Part shown: piece by piece, positions 33,174-44,319 of the stretch
Layout of the letters: every line of letters begins with the position of its first letter
Position numbering within the stretch: position 1 is the stretch's first letter
Source: Humulus lupulus
Lineage: Eukaryota; Streptophyta; Magnoliopsida; Rosales; Cannabaceae
Assembly: GCF_963169125.1 (NCBI RefSeq)
Contig: NC_084794.1
Coordinates: 156,126,858-156,190,857, forward strand
Length of the DNA stretch: 64,000 nucleotides
Direction of reading: 5' to 3'
Program-made: the position numbers and the translations under genes
Notes under the pieces: generated by a model
Seen by the model: only the letters and a program-made list of their open reading frames with translations
Told to the model about the DNA's origin: nothing
The model's database searches: none

Positions 33174-34940
33174 ACTATCCCTTCCTTACAGAAATTTCGT
33201 CCTCGAAATTTTATCTGAACTGCCCGGAGCAAAAATTCCGCACCACTGATTCCAGTTACCCAGGTCATTCCTTGACCCCATTATTTCTAGAACATTACCT
33301 TAAGTCAAGGTACGATCCCATTCCTCAAAGCCTTATTATTTCTACCTCATAACTGAACTAGTCACTCCACATGGAACAACTCCACCTTCAACTGCAGATT
33401 CCCATAAATCAACACATAAGTTTCTCCAACCCATGTCCTCAACATGGAGTACAAAATACACCGTGTACAATCGACAGTGCCAAAGTTGATATCAACTTAA
33501 AAGCAACCCCACTGATCTTTTCCTGGATCTACACAGTTTTAATACTCTAGGGTCCAACTTGCTCTTATCTCCTCACCCTCTTATCCTTGGTGATATTCTG
33601 AGAAAGGTTCAATCTTCTCATTGGAATTCCATATTCCTGTTTTCCAATTCAATAAAGCTTTTCCATTTATTTTGAAAAGTGAGCCTCTAAGCTCTAACCT
33701 TTTAATAATCTCAACGATCCTCTGAACTACATCAAAATCCAAGTACAACATCTCATTTATCTCATTCCAACGAATGGATGATATACGCTTCCTATTATAC
33801 TCCATCTCATTAAGTGTTCTTCCAATAATTGGATAACTCCCTTCCTCTCTGATTTACCATCAGTTTGAAAGTAATAAAATGCACCAGATTCCAATTATCT
33901 AACCATCGTCTTCCTTAATCCTCCCAAGACCTGAGAGTAAAACAAAGTCCTCATTCGATGAAATAAACCCTGAATTCCATGAAGGCACACCATCTATCTC
34001 GCATAGAGTTCTAAATATTGATTAGCTGTGTAATTTGTCCTTACTAATAAAAGCAAGTTCACCCCAAATGCTGGTCCATAATGACCCAACCATCCCACGC
34101 TGACCAACCATCTAAGCAGGCCACTGCGATACCTATCGCGATATTTCCTTATTCCCATTATAACATACTCAAAGGTTTCAATAACCTTACCTGCTTCTGA
34201 TATCTTGTCCTGACCTACTAACAGGTTAAGAGCATTGCCATATATTCCATTATGTCTCTTTCCATTCCAGGCCACAAATATAGAACCTTCAAATTCTGGC
34301 ACCTTTTCCTGTTGCCTGGATGAAAAATCCAAGAGAGTAGTATAAGATTCATCCAAAATTCCCATGTAATTCCATGGTCCATCAGATTCCAAATCTGATC
34401 CTTACATTTTAATAAACTTATACCTGACACTGTAAAATCCAGCTAAGTCTTTGCCTTCAATACCTTCCATGTGAGGTTTACTTAACTTTCTTTCTTTGAT
34501 CCTTTATAAGATAATAATTCCAAGTATCAAAATGGCTATCTAGCCCACTAGAAACTCCACTCTAGTTCTAGTCGGATCCTTAACCAACATCATGCATAAA
34601 CAATCACTCTTTTTCCCTGTCAGTGAGGTATCATAGCAACTCACAAACTGATTCTAACCGATAAAAGGCGTAAAACTCAACCTGAAATGCATGTACCACC
34701 ATGTTGCCTAAGGAAACCTCTACTCCTAAGGCATTCCTTAACCTTGGATAAGTTCCAACCAGAATACATCACTACACCGTCGATCAAGACAATCACAAAT
34801 CTCATTCAGATAATCTTTGAATACTCTGTTCGTCTATTTTACAAAAACAATTTGGCATTGACCAAATCCTTAACACATGATTCAGCATCTGCAGTGCCCT
34901 TATCTAATATAATAGCAATCTTCTGCCTATCCTTTTCCCT

Positions 34941-35022
34941 GATCTCCAGCTGGTACTAACCAGATCAAAGATCCCTCACTATCCCCGATCTCTAGCTGGT
35001 AATAACCAGATCAAAGATCCAC
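34941..35022. repeat. Local tandem duplication in B pol
   Basis: CTGATCTCCAGCTGGTACTAACCAGATCAAAGATCC is followed 12 bp later by GATCTCTAGCTGGTAATAACCAGATCAAAGATCC. Two diverged copies of about 35 bp, corresponding to the RT GYxQL region on the minus strand. Confidence 0.75.
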
Positions 35023-37774
35023 CTTGAAGAACATCATCCTACTCAGCAATTGAGACTTTAATTCTCATAGCTTTGTTAAACCGTTCAGTACAACGTCCAA
35101 GATCTAATTCCATCACTGACACCAATCTAATCACCATTCCATTTCTTTATGCAGATGAACCCCTTGACAAGTTCCTTGGAAACTTATCCGGAAACTCAAA
35201 GACTTATCCAGTCTGTCTTTGTCTCACTGATACAACTTAAGTAGTGTCCATCACACTAGCTAAGGTTCTAGCCATCCCTCTGTAGTAGATTTCCCACCCT
35301 AAATACAGGTGCTAACCACTACAAGGGTCTCTCCCTCTTGAACTCAAGAGTTACTGTTCCTTCCTTACAATCCATCACTGTGCCTAAACTTGACTAACTC
35401 TTCCATATTCAAAATCCTTACGTTATAACTGTCTTCAGAGATACTTCAAGTAATAGTTGATACATTCACTAGTCTTAACATGCTTCTAATCAAATTCCCT
35501 CACACTTGATCTCTTCCCTTCCTGTATTATAACCTTGAGTACCCTTGAGAAATGAAGTTGACACCTTCTCAAACCTCACCTATAACCCTGCTGCTTTAGT
35601 TATAATATCATCAATGTAGTAGTCGCTCATATTTTGATTCTAGCTAGGGAGTAGTTCAACACATCGCTAGTGAACCTAAATGTAATCCATCCCTGTCGTT
35701 TCTCTATTCTCTGTTTGTCGGACTTACCCATGTCGTTGAAGTATAGAATGAGTAGGAACCTTTACTATTAATACATCCCACCCCACTCGATACAAGTAAT
35801 GATTCCTTAGATGTCTCTTTCCTTGATCCTTATCTTGTGATAACCAGATCGATGATCAACTCCTGAAGACATTGTCCTGTCTTGTAACGGGGCATTTAAA
35901 CTCTTCATCGTTAGCAGGCAGTATCCACGAGTCCCATGATACAATGTTCTGTCCAATTCACTTATAAGTTGCATACTTCTTCAGGTGATCCAATAATTCC
36001 TTAAGCCAAACTAATATCATTCTTCATAGCGTCCCTAATACCAAATCCTTCCATACCCAAGTTTCAAACTGTACTCAAAAGCTCCTAGTATACTCAGCTG
36101 CATCCTTACTGACCAACTTAATTTCCATTCAGTCTAATCGCTATACTTCGATAGATGTCCTTGATAGTCCAGGGTTGTCTCTTATGTAATACATTAACTT
36201 TCCCTCAAGCCAATACCAGAACTCTCATATGACAAGCTCAACCACTTCCTTATGAACCCCTCTTTATCACTCTTATTCCAATTCTTCCTTGTAGAGCCGC
36301 TAACCCTTTCCTAACAAGCACCCATATCTCAAGTTCTTCATATGACAACTTTGTGATATGCACTTCATATCTAAATCTTTCCTGGTGACACGCAACGCCA
36401 AACTCTTCAAGCTTGTTATCTAACCAAAACAAAAACGATCTAATCCACTAGTCACTTCCGAGTAACTAGCCTTGAGCTTTGAATGTACAAGGCATCCCAG
36501 TCTTCCCTTCTCTACTCCTGGGAAATCCGCCCTAGCGTACAGAATCATCCCATATTGAGAGCATGCCCCTACCTGGCATCTTTCCAGGTAGTATCTTCTG
36601 CTTCTGATGTATACTGAATAACATCATTGGGCCTCATCCCTATCTTGATGGCCAATCTGTAAACTGGACCCCCTTCTTGTCAAAATCAGGAGCCATAGAA
36701 CCATCAAAGGTTCTTATTTTCCGGTATCCAAGTATCCATCCTTACTAAATCTCGCTAACAAGAATATCATCACTTTACATGTTAAATAACATGGCCTTTA
36801 CCCTCAACTCATTTCAGAGTTTAGTCCATAAATAAATCATCATCTCTGATCTATATCAATTGGTAACATAATCCAAAGTGGATTGACCAACCCACCACAC
36901 TCGTTGACATACACTGTCGCTATCTTACCACTTTCAGCATCCTTCTGCCACAATTTGTTCTCCTCGTATTATCAAGAATGAGAGTAGCTATACCCATTTA
37001 CTAACCAACTCCTGAACAAACCCAAACCCTCCTCAAAACAAGAAGATACTGCTTCCAAGCCTTCCATACAATAATCCCTATATGTTTCCCCCTCGGGCCA
37101 AACCAATACTAGTGCCCCGCATGGTCATGATATACAAAGCAACTTATTTTCCCCAGTAATCCTGCTGTAAAACTCAGGGGAAGATGAAGGATTCCACCCT
37201 ATCTATTATCTGCAACCCTTACTAAAACAAAACCAGGTTTGATTAACCATTATGAGCAAATACAATCTGAATTAATCTACCTTTACCAACTAAACCCCTC
37301 AGCCCCGACGTTTATACCCAAACTGTCCCAAGGGCAGATCCAAATATCAATAATAATCAAGCACGCATAAAGCATACCAAGCACCAATATTATGCATAAA
37401 TTATCAAATTTCGTTATCACTAGATGCACTCATACTTACTATGCTTCCCATACCAATAAACATGTATAGCATATAAGTTCAATCTAAACATATAATCACC
37501 TGCAATCCATGTAGCAATCATTATCCAGGTATTCATCCACATGTGAGAGCAATGCTAATCAGCATGCCTTAATATCATCATGCAATAGTCAAGGGCCAGG
37601 CCCTATCAGTACCTTATGCTCCCTTTTAATCACACCAATTAATACACTCATATTTCATTCAAGCACTTAAGCATACAATTTCATGTATTCCATTACAAAC
37701 CCTTGAGTCGAGCTTGTCTTTAGCGGCGAGTGTACATGTCCAGCTAGTCTTCAGGAACCCATAAACCTAGACCG

Positions 37775-37787
37775 CTCTGATACATAG
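37775..37787 (-). other. Element B primer-binding site
   Basis: On the minus strand TATGTATCAGAGCGG follows the LTR end. It is a one- or two-base variant of TGGTATCAGAGC, the initiator-Met primer site. It fixes B's orientation as minus. Confidence 0.75.
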
Positions 37788-37788
37788 T

Positions 37789-39026
37789 TGTAACGCCCTG
37801 GTTAACCAAGACCGTAACACTGTGCGTTTAAAGTAGTGCAAGACTTGCTAACCAAGTCATTTGAACAAACTGTCAATCTAGAGTCATCAATTGATCAGGA
37901 ATAAAATATTTTGGTCATAAATAAGTTATTTTCGTTAAAAATGAAAGTTTAATACAAAGACTCTCAAAACAGGGTTTGGATGACATATTTACAAAATTTC
38001 AGAAGTTATAAACAACTCTGGCCACTCTAATGGAAAAATACGCACTTTAGGTTTCTGTCCCTGACAAACCCTCGACCGTGGTGGCCGAGCAGCTGACAAT
38101 GTACACCTCGCCCCCAGAGCTCTCCAACTCATGGTTGAATCAACATGCCTTTGCCTTTACCTGCACCACGTAGCACCCGTGAGCCGAGGCCCAGCAAGAA
38201 CACATAACATCATGGCATGAGCAATATCAATAACCAATAATCTCACAATGCATAATCAAGAATTCATAAATTCATAACATTCACTTATTCAGTGAATACA
38301 GTCGACAAACTAACAATTTGTCATCCAGATAATCAACATAACATACTTATCATATTACAACAACAATCGTGATCATAATGAGCAATTCATTTCAATCATT
38401 ACACAATATCTAGGGTCGGCTCCCTTAGGCCGCTCCCTTTGTCTACCCACTGTCTTCGGCTCACTTAGCCCACCCCCAGTGTAATACCCACTGACTCCGA
38501 CCAGCTTAACCGAGCTCAGTGATTAATAAGCTGTCCTCGGCTACCAGTGTTCGAGCCGCGCCATGTGCGCAAATATTATTTACGGCACCCTTAGGTCGTT
38601 CATCATATGTCCCATGGCATAATACCATCTATGACATCATATAGAGATATAGGGAGCCCTTAGTCCCATCACAATCACATAGCAATGCATACAAATATAG
38701 GGAACACTTACTCCCAACCTAACCACATAATCGGGTGCAGTTTTCTTACCTCTTGTTCGAGAGAGAAACACTTTACAAATGACCCTCGAGAGTGATCAAT
38801 CTTTTAACCCCTTAGGGGTCACCTAGTCATAACCAAATATGGAATCCAATTAGTGAAAATACCAATAAACGAGTCTTAGCCTAAACCTCACTCCCGGGAC
38901 CTTGAATTGTACCCAAACGGTGAGCAGATTCGATCCCGAGCCTTAAGGATTGAAACCCCGAGCCAAAAACCCTTAAAAACACCCAAAATATGCATATGAG
39001 AAAACAGGGTAGCGCTACAGCGCTAC
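37789..39026 (-). repeat. Element B right LTR (5' LTR in sense), piece 1
   Basis: Starts TGTAACGCCCTGG at 37789 and matches 21526-22375 plus 31702-32093 of the left LTR. It is interrupted at 39027 by element E, whose TSD GCTAC lies within the AGCGCTAC palindrome cluster. It contains the uninterrupted F target site at 38634-38638. Confidence 0.92.
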
Positions 39027-39610
39027 TGATGAGGACACCAAGACTAAAGATCCAAGTCTAGTTCCAGTTGGTCTGGTGACGAGGGCGCGAGCCAAAAGAC
39101 TCAGTTTAGGAGTTTGATGAGTCTTATTGTATTTTGTCATCTTGTATTTTTTATTTAGTCTTTGTTTATTTTATGAAAAGTCAAACACTTGACTTGTGTG
39201 AGTCCAAGAGTCTTTTTTTTGTAATTTTTGGTTTTCATTAGGAAGACAAAGGGCTTGTCTTTAGTTTTCGGTTTTCTTTAGGAAGACAAAGGGGCTTGTC
39301 TTGATGTAATTTTCCACTATATTAGACCTTGTAAACGTTTGGGAAAATCAGATTTTGATGAAATGAAAATTGAGAGGTTTTCTTCTTGAGTTCTTAAAGA
39401 GACTATTCGAACTTATCAAGGGTATTCCTTGTGGCGTTCAATCCGACTTATCAAACGAACTCCCACCCCCGTTTGTGGCGTCTTCCTTATACCAAGGTTC
39501 GTGCTTGGCTAAGCATTGGGTCACGGTTCTTCATTCCCATTTCGTGTGTTCTTGGTGGCTGCCATATTTGGTGTCGGGTTTCACCACAATCGTTGTTGTG
39601 GTTCGTATCA
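39027..39610 (+). repeat. Element E LTR1 (5' LTR), 584 bp
   Basis: Ends TTCGTATCA, directly followed by the primer site. It carries two units of a 37-bp tandem repeat (AGGAAGACAAAGGGCTTGTC...TTTTCGGTTTTC) at about 39238-39300. Several private changes (TGGTCTGGTG, TTTTCCACTA, TTAGACC) are not in LTR2 or LTR3. The first 90 bp would encode the same TRARAKRLSLG tail as the 3' end of the ORF. Confidence 0.93.
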
Positions 39611-40963
39611 GTTGGTATAAGAGATTAGGATCATCCGGTTTGGCCTATCCTTTACTTTGTGTTTTTCTTTCAATTCGTGTTTCTATATTAGAAAAAAAAA
39701 ATCATCATCTACTCGTGTTTTGATTTCTTTGTCCTTGTTTCCTTGTGAAATCTGAAACTATTCTAGAGCTTGTTGATTTCCTTATTTCATTTGTTTCCTT
39801 GTTTTTCTTTTTCGTTTCATTGTTCAAATCGTGCAATTGAATTAGGGTTTCTGAAATTTCCCCTAAGTTGTTTTCTTTTTGTTTCTAAATTCGTGAATTA
39901 GGGTTCTTATTGTAAAAAAAATCTGAATTTTCATTGAGTTCCTCTTGTTTTGTTGTGAAATCCGAATGTGCATTGGGTTTCTCTTGTTCTAATTGTGGAA
40001 TCTGAATTTGCATTGGTTTTTTCTAGTTCTTATTGTGAAATCTGAAACTACTATAGTTAATTTCCTTATTTCAATTGTTTCCTTGTTCAATCATTTCCTT
40101 ATTTCCAAAGTTTCCATTATTTCTTTGTGAAATCCCTTGAAATCTGAAACTAGTCTACACAAAGTTTCAATTGATTTTTTTTTTTTGGTGAAATCTGAAA
40201 GTACTCTAGAGCCACAAATTGGTATTGTTAATTCCCTTGTTTCAATTGTTGCTTTAGTTGTGGTGAAATCTGAGATTGTTTTGGTGCCACGGATTGATTG
40301 GTTCTCTATTATTGGTTTTGGGGAATATTGGTTCTCTGTTATTGGGCGTGTACCACAGATTGTTATTGGGAGTATTGGTTTTCTTAGATTGGTTTTCATG
40401 TTATTGGGAGTGTTGTTGAATCATAGATTGGTTTGTTCTTGAATCTGTTTTAGTAACACAAATTGCTTGGTTTTCGGGTTGGCTCTTTGGTATTCATTTT
40501 TTTGTTCGGGTTGGCTCTTTGTTCTTGAAGAAAGAAAAGGAAAAGTCAAGGGGATCCGAGAGCAAAAAAAAAAAAAAAAGTCTGGAAACCCCTCTTCAAA
40601 AAATTTGTTCTATTCTTGTTCCCTATGGTCTAGAGGCCTTTTTACCAAAACCCCACACAAGTGTTCCAAAAAATCATCATTTTTCGTCATTTTTCATCAA
40701 TTTTTCTATGTTCGTTTGGTTTGTTCTGGTTTGATTTGCTACTTGAATCCTCCATGATATTGTGTGATTAGTTTTGAAAGAACTTAAAGAAGAATACGAG
40801 TGGAAAAAGGCAGAGGTGTGAGCCTGTTTGAGGGTAAAAGCCATTGAAATTGAGTGAAACACGAGGGGATTTGGATGAAAATATTGTTCGAGTGAAACAC
40901 GTGAGGGAGTGTGGTGAGGTCTCTTCTCCATATTATTCTAACCTTATTTTGCAGATTTCCATC
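39611..40963 (+). other. Element E primer-binding site and leader
   Basis: TTGGTATAAGAG at 39612-39623 is a variant of the initiator-Met primer site. The 1.3-kb leader is T-rich with a loosely repeated TTCTTATTGTGAAATCTGAA-type text (39740-40300). It ends with CTTATTTTGCAG at 40954, a possible splice acceptor nine bases before the gag ATG. No ORF here looks real. Confidence 0.7.
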
Positions 40964-43204
40964 ATGGCACAAAATCCAGAGAAAAATGCAAGCAATGATA
41001 TTCCGCCACCTGAGGTTCCAAATCTACAAATGCAAGCATTAATTGGGGAGATGCAAAGGATGATGAGGGCGGAGTGTGAGCAGATACATGAGAGGTTGGA
41101 TAGGGTAGAAGAGGGAACGCAATGGAGGGCACGGAGGAACAGGGTGCAACAACGGGATGTTGAGGGTGAAAGAGAGTTTGATGGGGGAGATTTAGAGGAA
41201 GAATATGATAGGATGTCAGAGGGTAACCATAGGAGGTATGGCCAAGATAGAGAAGCTAAAAACTGGGTAGACAATAATTTGGGAAATATCAAGATGAGGA
41301 TCCCCGCATTTCAGGGGAAGAGTGATCCTGAAGCATACCTTGAGTGGGAGAAGAAGATGGAGTTGGTTTTTGATTGTCACAACTACTCTGACATGAAGAA
41401 GGTAAAACTAGCTGACATTGAATTTACTGATTATGCTATTGTTTGGTGGGATCAGTTGTGCATCAACAGGAGGCGAAATGGAGATCGTTCCATTGACACT
41501 TGGGAGGCTATGAAGAGGGTGATGAGGCGACGGTTTGTACCATCTCATTATTATCGAGATCTATACATTAAGTTGCAAGGTCTTCGTCAAGGTTACAAGA
41601 GTGTTGATGAGTATTACAAGGAGATGGAGATGGCTATGATTAGAGCCAATGTGGAAGAGTATCGGGAGGCAACAATGGCAAGGATTTTGAATGGGTTGAA
41701 TCGAGAGATTGCTAATCCAATTGAGCTACACCATTATGTGGAATTGGAAGATTTGGTGCATATGACAATCAAAGTTGAGAGGCAGCTCAAGAGGGGCAGT
41801 ACAAGTTCAAATCCGAGACAAATCCCATAAAATTCAAGTGCAACACCTTGGCGGTCGAACTATCCAAAGAAGGAAGAAAACCCTTTCACGCCCAAGCCTA
41901 AAACCGAGCCAAAACCAGCCACCACAACCATAGCCCCTACTTCATCCCATTCTAGTGAAATAAAGTGTTTCAAATGTCAGGGGCGAGGACACATAGCTAG
42001 CCAATGTCCAAACAAGCGAGTTATGGTAATTCGGGATAATGGGGAGATAGATTCTGAAGAGGAAGATGATCTTGATGACATGCCACCATTGGAGGATGCT
42101 TCTATGGGTGGTGAGGAGTTTGGGGCAGAATCTGGTGAGATGCTTGCACTAGTCACACGACGAGCCTTAAATTTGCAAGCAAAAGAAGAGGAAGAAGAGG
42201 TGCAGCGGGAGAACATCTTTCACACTCGTTGTCATGTGAAAGACAAGGTATGCAGTGTTATTATTGATGGTGGTAGTTGCACTAACGTTGCTAGTTCTTC
42301 CATGGTTGAAAAGCTAGGGCTCCCAACGCTTAAACATCCTTGTCCATACAAGTTGCAGTGGTTGAATGATGGTGGTGAAGTGAGGGTTACAAAACAGGTG
42401 CTGGTATCATTTCGAATTGGCAAGTATGAGGATGAGGTATTGTGCGATGTGGTTCCCATGCAAGCTAGACACCTCCTTCTAGGAAGGCCTTGGCTATTTG
42501 ATCGGCGAGTCCAGCATGATGGCTTCACCAACAAGTACTCATTTACGTTCCGTCAACGAACAATCACTCTAGCTCCATTGATGCCAAAACAAGTATATGA
42601 AGACCAAGTGAGGTTGCAAAAATTGAGTGATAAAAAAAAATTGAGTGAGCAAAAGAAGGAGAGTGAAAAGATGAATGAGAGTGAGAAAAAAGAGAGACAA
42701 AGAGAGAAAATGGTCGAATCAAGTGAGAGAGAAAAGATAGAGAAGAGTTCGATCAATGAGGGAAAATTAGAGAGAAAACAAAATAATTTTTATGCAAAAA
42801 AAATTGAGGTTAAGGAGGCTCTTTTAAACACTAACCAACTTGATGCTAACAAAGGTCGTCACAAGCAGGTTTTTGACCCCGGTGATTGGGTATGGGTACA
42901 CATGAGGAAAGAGCGATTCCCAACACAAAGACATTCCAAATTGCTACCTCGAGGAGATGGTCCGTTTCAAGTGCTAGAAAGGATCAATGACAATGCCTAC
43001 AGACTCGATTTACCAGGTGAGTATACTGTTAGTGCTACTTTTAATGTTTCTGATTTGAGTCCTTTTGATGCAGGTGATGATTTGAGGACAAATCCTTCTC
43101 AAGAGGGGGGGAATGATGAGGACACCAAGACTAAAGATCCAAGTCTAGTTCCAGTTGGTCCGGTGACGAGGGCGCGAGCCAAAAGACTCAGTTTAGGAGC
43201 TTGA
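40964..43204 (+). pseudogene. Element E fused gag-protease-integrase C-terminal ORF
   Basis: One reading frame of 747 codons, broken only by TAA at 41828-41830. ATG at 40964 (MAQNPEKN). The gag core has MRIPAFQGKSDPEAYLEWE (about 41293-41350), VWWDQL and RRRFVPSHYYRDLYIKLQGL (about 41525-41585). The zinc knuckle is C-FK-C-QGRG-H-IASQ-C at 41968-42008. The protease has IIDGGSCTNVASS at about 42260-42300, then LLLGRPWLFDRR. A lysine/glutamate-rich linker (42605-42780) ends in NFYAKKIEVKEALL, the text normally just before RT. It then jumps to NKGRHKQVFDPGDWVWVHMRKE and the integrase C-terminal GDGPFQVLERINDNAYRLDLPG. RT, RNase H and the integrase core are deleted in frame. The end lies inside LTR2. 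Confidence 0.85.
43101..43113 (+). other. Element E polypurine tract
   Basis: AAGAGGGGGGGAA directly precedes LTR2. It also codes for part of the ORF tail (QEGGN). Confidence 0.85.
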
Positions 43205-43725
43205 TGAGTCTTATTGTATTTTGTCATCTTGTATTTTTTATTTAGTCTTTGTTTATTTTATGAAAAGTCAAACACTTGACTTGTGTGAGTCCAAGAGTCT
43301 TTTTTTTTTTTGTAATTTTCGATTTTCATTAGGAAGACAAAGGGTTTGTCTTTAATTTCGGTTTTCATTAGGAAGACAAAGGGCTTGTCTTTAATTTTCG
43401 GTTTTCTTTAGGAAGACAAAGGGGCTTGTCTTGATGTAATTTTCGGCTATATTAGGCCTTGTAAATGTTTGGGAAAATCAGATTTTGATGAAATGAAAAT
43501 TGAGAGGTTTTCTTCTTGAGTTCTTGAAGAGACTATTCGAACTTATCAAGGGTATTCCTTGTGGCGTTCAATCCGACAAATCAACGGATTCCCAACCCCG
43601 TTTGTGGCGTCTTCCTCATACCAAGGTTCGTGCTTGGTTAAGCATTGGGTCGCGGTTCTTCATTCCCATTTCGTGTGTTCTTGGTGGCTGCCATATTTGG
43701 TGTCGGGTTTCACCACAAACGTTGG
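43114..43725 (+). repeat. Element E LTR2, truncated at its 3' end
   Basis: Matches LTR1 but has three units of the 37-bp tandem repeat and lacks the last 12 or 13 bases (GTGGTTCGTATCA). It stops at CACAAACGTTGGT, then a short CAAAC joins it to the inverted LTR3. Confidence 0.88.
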
Positions 43726-43731
43726 TCAAAC

Positions 43732-44314
43732 TGATACGAACCACACCAACGATTGTTGTGAAACTTGACACCAAATATGGCAGCCACCAAGAACACACGA
43801 AATGGGAATGAAGAACCGCGACCCAATGCTTAGCCAAGCACGAACCTTGGTATGAGGAAGACGCCACAAACGGGGATGGGAATCCGTTTGATAAGTCGGA
43901 TTGAATGCCATAAGGAATACCCTTGATAAGTTCGAATAGTCTCTTCAAGAACTCAAGAAGAAAACCTCTCAATTTTCATTTCATCAAAATCTGATTTTCC
44001 CAAACATTTACAAGGCCTAATATAGCCGAAAATTACATCAAGACAAGCCCCTTTGTCTTCCTAAAGAAAACCGAAAATTAAAGACAAGCCCTTTGTCTTC
44101 CTAATGAAAACCGAAAATTACAAAAAAAGACTCTTGGACTCACACAAGTCAAGTGCTTGACTTTTCATAAAATAAACAAAGACTAAATAAAAAATACAAG
44201 ATGACAAAATACAATAAGACTCATCAAGCTCCTAAACTGAGTCTTTTGGCTCGCGCCCTCGTCACCGGACCAACTGGAACTAGACTTGGATCTTTATTCT
44301 TGGTGTCCTCATCA
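43732..44314 (-). repeat. Element E LTR3, inverted, 583 bp
   Basis: A complete LTR in reverse orientation: TGATACGAACC (U5 end, reversed) at 43732 to GGTGTCCTCATCA (U3 start, reversed) at 44314. It has two 37-bp units like LTR1 but shares most diagnostic bases with LTR2 (TGGTCCGGTG, TTTTCGGCTA, TTAGGCC, TTGAAGAG). It also has its own changes (GGCATTCAATCC). It is thus neither a fresh copy of LTR2 nor of LTR1. With LTR2 it forms a hairpin with arms near 580 bp. Confidence 0.9.
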
Positions 44315-44319
44315 GCTAC

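Larger units (their letters stand above)
33174..37788 (-). pseudogene. Element B internal region: heavily decayed gag-pol
   Basis: Minus strand, no long ORF left. Next to the left LTR is CTATCCCTTCCTTAC (polypurine tract on the minus strand) and GAAATTTCGTCCTCG, as in D. Integrase traces are at 34430-33994 (ILDESYTTLLDFSSR near the HHCC region, then TNYTANQYLELYAR). RT traces appear as a GYHQL-like motif on the minus strand near 35860 (opposite CTTGTGATAACCAGATCGATGATC), as a YIDDI-like text near 35620, and again as a duplicated GYYQL-like text at 34945-35020. The gag end (36600-37600) is unreadable as protein. So many substitutions and indels suggest B's body is older than D's or A's. Confidence 0.72.
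39027..44314 (+). mobile_element. Element E: non-autonomous gag-protease Ty3/gypsy element with a third, inverted LTR
   Basis: Starts TGATGAGGACACC at 39027 and ends GGTGTCCTCATCA at 44314. A perfect TSD, GCTAC, lies at 39022-39026 and 44315-44319. Inside are LTR1 (39027-39610), primer site, leader, one gag-protease-integrase-tail ORF (40964-43204), a polypurine tract, LTR2 (43114-43725), and LTR3 in inverted orientation (43732-44314). Both outer ends are therefore U3 ends. RT, RNase H and the integrase core are missing. The integrase tail shows it is Ty3/gypsy; short LTRs fit a Reina-like or related chromovirus, but the lineage is not settled. Confidence 0.9.

Noticed and set aside
33581..33805. 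74-codon ORF in B interior as a real gene
   Set aside because: It falls in decayed pol on the minus strand and has only a vague resemblance to integrase C-terminal text.
40091..40442. ORFs on both strands in the E leader
   Set aside because: Produced by the repeated GTGAAATCTGAA text; no start context or domain.
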